A DNA stretch of 8,999 nucleotides from Bacillota bacterium. Lineage in GTDB: Bacteria; Bacillota; Clostridia; Clostridiales; Clostridiaceae. A model generated the notes under the pieces. The model was given only the letters and a program-made list of their open reading frames with translations, was not told the DNA's origin and made no database searches. Within the stretch, counting starts at the first letter, position 1; each line of letters starts with the position of its first letter. Below are positions 6,590-8,999 of the stretch, one piece after another. The position numbers were made by a program, and so were the translations under genes. The stretch lies in NCBI GenBank assembly GCA_023451395.1, contig JAEXZL010000105.1:1-8999 (forward strand). The letters run 5' to 3'.

Positions 6590-7198
6590 TTAGTCAGCCT
6601 TTTTATCAGGAACTACGGTATTTTTCTCTATTACTTTATCTATTATACCGTATTCTAAGGCCTCCGATGCCTCCATAAAGTAATCTCTTTCCACATCATT
6701 CTTTACCTTCTCAAGAGAATTACCAGTTCTTTCAGTTATAATTTTTATAAGGGTTTCCTTAGTTTTTAAAATTCTTCTGGCATGTATTTCTATATCTGTT
6801 GCTTGACCCTGGAAGCCTCCTAGTGGTTGGTGAATCATTATTTCACTATTTGGCAGAGCATATCTCTTACCTTTTGTACCAGCCACTAAAAGCATAGCGC
6901 CCATTGATGCAGCCATACCTATGCAGATAGTGCTGACATCTGGCTTTATATATTGCATTGTGTCAAGAATAGCCATACCGGCAGTTACAGATCCTCCAGG
7001 ACTATTAATATAAATATAAATATCCTTATCAGGATCCTCGCTTTCTAGGAATAAAAGCTGTGCTACTACAAGATTAGCTGTAACATCGTTTATTTCACCG
7101 CTTATCATTATGATTCTATCTTTTAATAATCTAGAAAAAATATCATAAGATCTTTCTCCTCTATTAGTTTGTTCTACAACCATAGGTACTAAACTCAT
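6590..7198 (-). CDS. clpP: ATP-dependent Clp protease proteolytic subunit ClpP
   Basis: ClpP is the tetradecameric serine peptidase chamber that degrades proteins delivered by ClpX and other Clp ATPases. The 202 residues match the usual length. The catalytic triad is Ser98 in GMAASMGA, His123 in MIHQP and Asp172 in VERDYF, the same numbering as in Bacillus subtilis ClpP. The oxyanion segment SPGGSV (66-71) is present. The N-terminal residues before about 15 (SLVPMVVEQ) are the usual short propeptide or axial-loop region. The ATG at 7198 follows AGGAGG (7211-7206) by seven bases. A sigma-A-type promoter lies upstream, after the tig terminator, and clpX follows 28 bases downstream. Placing clpP between tig and clpX is typical of clostridia; in B. 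subtilis clpP is elsewhere. No CtsR or CIRCE heat-shock operator is visible at its promoter. Confidence 0.98.
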   Translation of the reverse strand: MSLVPMVVEQTNRGERSYDIFSRLLKDRIIMISGEINDVTANLVVAQLLFLESEDPDKDIYIYINSPGGSVTAGMAILDTMQYIKPDVSTICIGMAASMGAMLLVAGTKGKRYALPNSEIMIHQPLGGFQGQATDIEIHARRILKTKETLIKIITERTGNSLEKVKNDVERDYFMEASEALEYGIIDKVIEKNTVVPDKKAD

Positions 7199-7239
7199 TT
7201 TATTACCTCCTAAATATTTCTATTATTCTATCATCTCTC

Positions 7240-7273
7240 TATATAATTATACTAACCATAATTAAATTATATA
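7240..7273. repeat. Nested inverted repeats around the clpP transcription start
   Basis: The outer arms are TATATAATT (7240-7248) and AATTATATA (7265-7273), 9 bp with a 16-base gap. The inner arms are AATTAT (7245-7250) and ATAATT (7258-7263), 6 bp with a 7-base gap. The region covers the clpP -10 and the predicted start near 7259, where an operator could act. A second TATAAT lies at 7251-7246 on the minus strand. The low complexity makes this tentative. Confidence 0.4.
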
Positions 7274-7294
7274 GAATTAATTTTGTTTTGTTAA
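7266..7294 (-). promoter_or_regulatory. Sigma-A-type promoter of clpP-clpX
   Basis: TTAACA (7294-7289), a 17-base spacer and TATAAT (7271-7266) on the minus strand. The -10 is perfect, the -35 has one mismatch and the spacing is optimal. It lies after the tig terminator, about 60 bases before the predicted clpP leader ends. I saw no tandem CtsR heptamers or CIRCE near it. Confidence 0.75.
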
Positions 7295-7317
7295 TGAAAA
7301 AAATGAAAAACAATTGT

Positions 7318-7352
7318 AAAATAATTGCCAGAAAGACTCTGGCAATTATTTT
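7318..7352 (-). terminator. Intrinsic terminator after tig
   Basis: A perfect 15-bp inverted repeat (7352-7338 with 7332-7318) has a five-base loop and a GC-bearing core TTGCCAGA/TCTGGCAA, starting nine bases after the tig stop. The descending arm ends TTATTTT on the minus strand, serving as the U-rich tail. That tail is less clean than at the other two terminators, so some read-through into clpP is possible. Confidence 0.85.
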
Positions 7353-7361
7353 AATGTAAGA

Positions 7362-8654
7362 TTACTCTATTATATTTGCATTATCCACAAGCAACTTTAT
7401 GGTTTTTTCAGTTACTATATCTAAGGTTATTGCCTTACCTTGAGCATTTACCAAAAGATCAGCCATCTTTTCTGGCTCATCATTGCTGTACTGCTTTGCA
7501 AGCTCCATAGCCTTTGCTCTGATTTCTTCCTCTGTAGCTTCTATCCCTTCATTCTTAGCTATGGATTCTAACACTAAATTAGTTTTAACCTTTTTCTCGG
7601 CATTTTCTTTCATGTAATCCTTCATTTTTTCTTCAGTGTTGTTTGTGAATTGATAGTAGGTCTGAAGATCTAAGCCTTGATATTGAAGTCTTGTTTCTAA
7701 ATCCTTCAGCATTCCTTCTACTTCTTTATCTATCATAACCTGAGGAATTTCAACTTTAGCATTATCAACAGCCTTGTTTATTAAGCTTTCTTCAAAATCT
7801 CTTTTTGCTATACCATCGTAACTTTCTTGGATCTTGGAAGCTATATTCTTCTTAAAATCTTCAAGGGTATCAAACTCAGAAACCTCTTGAGCAAATTCAT
7901 CATCAAGCTCTGGAAGCTCTTTTACTTTTATTTCCTTCACTGTTACTTCGAAAGTAGCTGGTTTTCCATTAAGCTCTTCCTTACCATAGTCTTCTGGGAA
8001 AGTTACTGACACATTTTTCATTTCTCCAACATTAACACCAATTAATTGATCCTCGAAATCTCCTATGAAGGAATGGGAACCAATTTCTAGAGAATAGTCA
8101 TGACCTTCTCCTCCTTCAAAGGCAACACCATCAACAAAGCCTTTGAAATCGATAATAGCAATATCTCCCATTGCAACAGCACCTTCATTTTTTACTTCAA
8201 TTCTAGCATTAGCATTCTGTTCTTCTTTTAGATGCTTTTCAATATCCTCATCAGTTACAACAGAGCTAACCTTTTTAGCTTCTAGGTTCTTATATTCTCC
8301 AAGCTCTACTTCAGGCATTACTGTAACCTTAGCCTTATATATAAGATTCTTACCCTCTTCAACCTCAACTACATCTATCTCTGGATAGTCTACAGGATTA
8401 ATATCCTTTTCCTTTAATGCTTCTGGATAGCTTTCTTCAATAGCAAATTGAACTGCATCTTCAATTAATACCCCTACTCCATAGTATTGCTTTACTATAT
8501 TCATAGGAACTTTTCCCTTTCTGAATCCAGGAACGTTAAAGCTCTTCATGTTCTTTTTGTAAGCTTTATTCATAGCTTCATTAAATTTTGCTGCTTCTAC
8601 TGTTATTTCTAACTCAACAACATTAGTCTCTATTTTCTCTGATTTTACGTTCAT
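7362..8654 (-). CDS. tig: Trigger factor, ribosome-associated chaperone and peptidyl-prolyl isomerase
   Basis: Trigger factor docks at the ribosomal exit tunnel next to protein L23 and shields nascent chains. The 430 residues are full length. The N-terminal ribosome-binding domain (about 1-115) carries the signature GFRKGKVP (43-50). The FKBP-type isomerase domain follows at about 155-245, with GDIAIIDFKGFVDG (163-176) and FEGGEGHDYSLEIG (179-192). The helical C-terminal chaperone domain (about 250-430) is rich in Glu and Lys, as is usual. The ATG at 8654 follows AGGAGG (8669-8664) by nine bases. It has an extended -10 sigma-A promoter and its own terminator, so it is probably monocistronic despite lying beside clpP-clpX. 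The reading is intact and codon use resembles its neighbours. Confidence 0.98.
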   Translation of the reverse strand: MNVKSEKIETNVVELEITVEAAKFNEAMNKAYKKNMKSFNVPGFRKGKVPMNIVKQYYGVGVLIEDAVQFAIEESYPEALKEKDINPVDYPEIDVVEVEEGKNLIYKAKVTVMPEVELGEYKNLEAKKVSSVVTDEDIEKHLKEEQNANARIEVKNEGAVAMGDIAIIDFKGFVDGVAFEGGEGHDYSLEIGSHSFIGDFEDQLIGVNVGEMKNVSVTFPEDYGKEELNGKPATFEVTVKEIKVKELPELDDEFAQEVSEFDTLEDFKKNIASKIQESYDGIAKRDFEESLINKAVDNAKVEIPQVMIDKEVEGMLKDLETRLQYQGLDLQTYYQFTNNTEEKMKDYMKENAEKKVKTNLVLESIAKNEGIEATEEEIRAKAMELAKQYSNDEPEKMADLLVNAQGKAITLDIVTEKTIKLLVDNANIIE

Positions 8655-8675
8655 TAAAAAATTCCTCCTAAAAAT

Positions 8676-8712
8676 ACGTGAAGTTAATATTTAAATACTT
8701 TACTAACTACGT
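8676..8712. repeat. Interrupted dyad at the tig transcription start
   Basis: Arms ACGT (8676-8679) plus AGTTA (8682-8686) pair with TAACT-ACGT (8704-8712), nine base pairs with a two-base bulge. The central palindrome TATTTAAATA is at 8688-8697. The predicted tig start is near 8707, so most of the dyad lies in the leader and the far arm straddles +1, more like an operator than an RNA hairpin. Confidence 0.35.
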
Positions 8713-8713
8713 T

Positions 8714-8743
8714 ATTATATCACAATATTTGTTTTATTTTCAA
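8714..8743 (-). promoter_or_regulatory. Sigma-A promoter of tig with extended -10
   Basis: TTGAAA (8743-8738), an 18-base spacer and TATAAT (8719-8714) on the minus strand, with TGA directly before the -10 (TGnTATAAT, 8722-8714). The -10 is perfect, the -35 has one mismatch, and the TG extension should compensate for the slightly long spacer. This is the best vegetative promoter in the window, fitting an abundant housekeeping chaperone. Confidence 0.82.
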
Positions 8744-8748
8744 ATATT
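8724..8748. repeat. 8-9-8 inverted repeat covering the tig -35
   Basis: AATATTTG (8724-8731) and CAAATATT (8741-8748) are separated by nine bases and span the tig -35 and spacer. The layout resembles CIRCE (9-9-9) but the sequence does not. No T-run follows on the minus strand, so it is not a terminator for the upstream gene. It may be an operator or chance. Confidence 0.35.
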
Positions 8749-8794
8749 ATTAATCATATTTATATATAACGAAAAATATCCTTGTATTATATTA

Positions 8795-8999
8795 TTATAA
8801 GACTTTACCTTCAGGTGTTAATATTTTTAATTTCCCATCTACGGTTATTTCCAGCCCCTCTTCCTTTAAATCACCAAAAATTATGCTTTCACCTTTAATA
8901 TTTCGCACATATGTATGTTTATTGGTAGCAGTATCAATAATCCATATATACAAGTCGGTCTTAAACCAAGGCATATAACTAATATAAGCTATCTTATCC
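8795..8999 (-). CDS. C-terminal fragment of an unidentified protein, possibly a beta-propeller repeat protein
   Basis: An open frame enters from the right edge and ends at TAA (8797-8795), giving the last 67 residues of a longer protein. The text contains DLYIWIIDTATNK and KIAYIS, alternating hydrophobic and polar residues as in beta strands. The order resembles one blade of a WD40-like or TolB-like propeller (strand, turn, then an L-Y-I-W/V-D segment), with a final two-stranded piece ending EITVDGKLKILTPEGKVL. That family call is an inference from pattern only. The stop is followed by 140 bases to the tig ATG. I see no terminator hairpin there, so read-through into tig cannot be excluded. 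Confidence 0.7.
   Translation of the reverse strand, partial: DKIAYISYMPWFKTDLYIWIIDTATNKHTYVRNIKGESIIFGDLKEEGLEITVDGKLKILTPEGKVL

Noticed and set aside
6583..6596. Small hairpin TGACT-TTTT-AGTCA at the clpP stop
   Set aside because: Only five base pairs with no T-run on the minus strand after it, so it is too weak for a terminator. It may be chance.
8143..8388. Plus-strand open frame inside tig
   Set aside because: It is antisense to conserved trigger factor sequence, with low-complexity Ser/Ile text and no start context.
8655..8794. Search for CIRCE (TTAGCACTC-N9-GAGTGCTAA) upstream of tig and the other promoters
   Set aside because: No match was seen in any intergenic gap.
1..8999. Mobile elements, CRISPR arrays, tRNAs, riboswitches or a novel defence system
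   Set aside because: No transposase or integrase text, no regularly spaced repeats, no tRNA cloverleaf or T-box pattern, and the gaps are too short and AT-rich. The content is conserved housekeeping genes.

Overview
The window is an ordinary stretch of low-GC Firmicute chromosome that carries one dense protein quality-control island. The organism is most likely a spore-forming Clostridium or close relative. The evidence is the AT-rich composition, strong AGGAGG-type ribosome binding sites, the gene order tig-clpP-clpX-lonB-lonA-ysxC, and a LonB with an N-terminal membrane anchor (LonB is tied to spore formers). The species cannot be fixed from the sequence alone. Every gene I accept lies on the minus strand, so transcription runs from high to low coordinates. 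I found no plus-strand gene, tRNA, rRNA, riboswitch, CRISPR array, insertion sequence or phage gene.

Layout in the direction of transcription. (1) 8999-8795: the C-terminal end of an unidentified protein, possibly a beta-propeller. (2) 8794-7318: a good sigma-A promoter with an extended -10, tig (trigger factor), then a hairpin terminator. (3) 7294-5231: a sigma-A promoter, clpP and clpX 28 bases apart, then a strong terminator. (4) 5202-3425: lonB alone, with a promoter-like sequence that matches the forespore sigma-G consensus and an oddly placed ribosome binding site. (5) 3369-321: a sigma-A promoter, lonA and ysxC overlapping by ATGA, then a strong terminator. (6) 291-12: a 75-residue glycine- and cysteine-rich membrane peptide, with signs of another gene starting at the very left edge.

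How the genes work together: trigger factor receives nascent chains at the ribosome exit tunnel. ClpX unfolds substrates and feeds them to ClpP. LonA is the general soluble ATP-dependent protease. LonB is a membrane-tethered relative, probably used in the developing spore. YsxC is a GTPase for large ribosomal subunit assembly. Terminators and promoters cut the block into at least four transcription units, so it is a cluster rather than one operon.

The core genes look intact, with all key catalytic residues visible. The more unusual material lies between genes and at the left end: the lonB promoter and leader, AT-rich dyads at the tig, clpP and lonA promoters, and the tandem CCDx cysteine peptide. 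I do not see a previously undescribed multi-gene system here.
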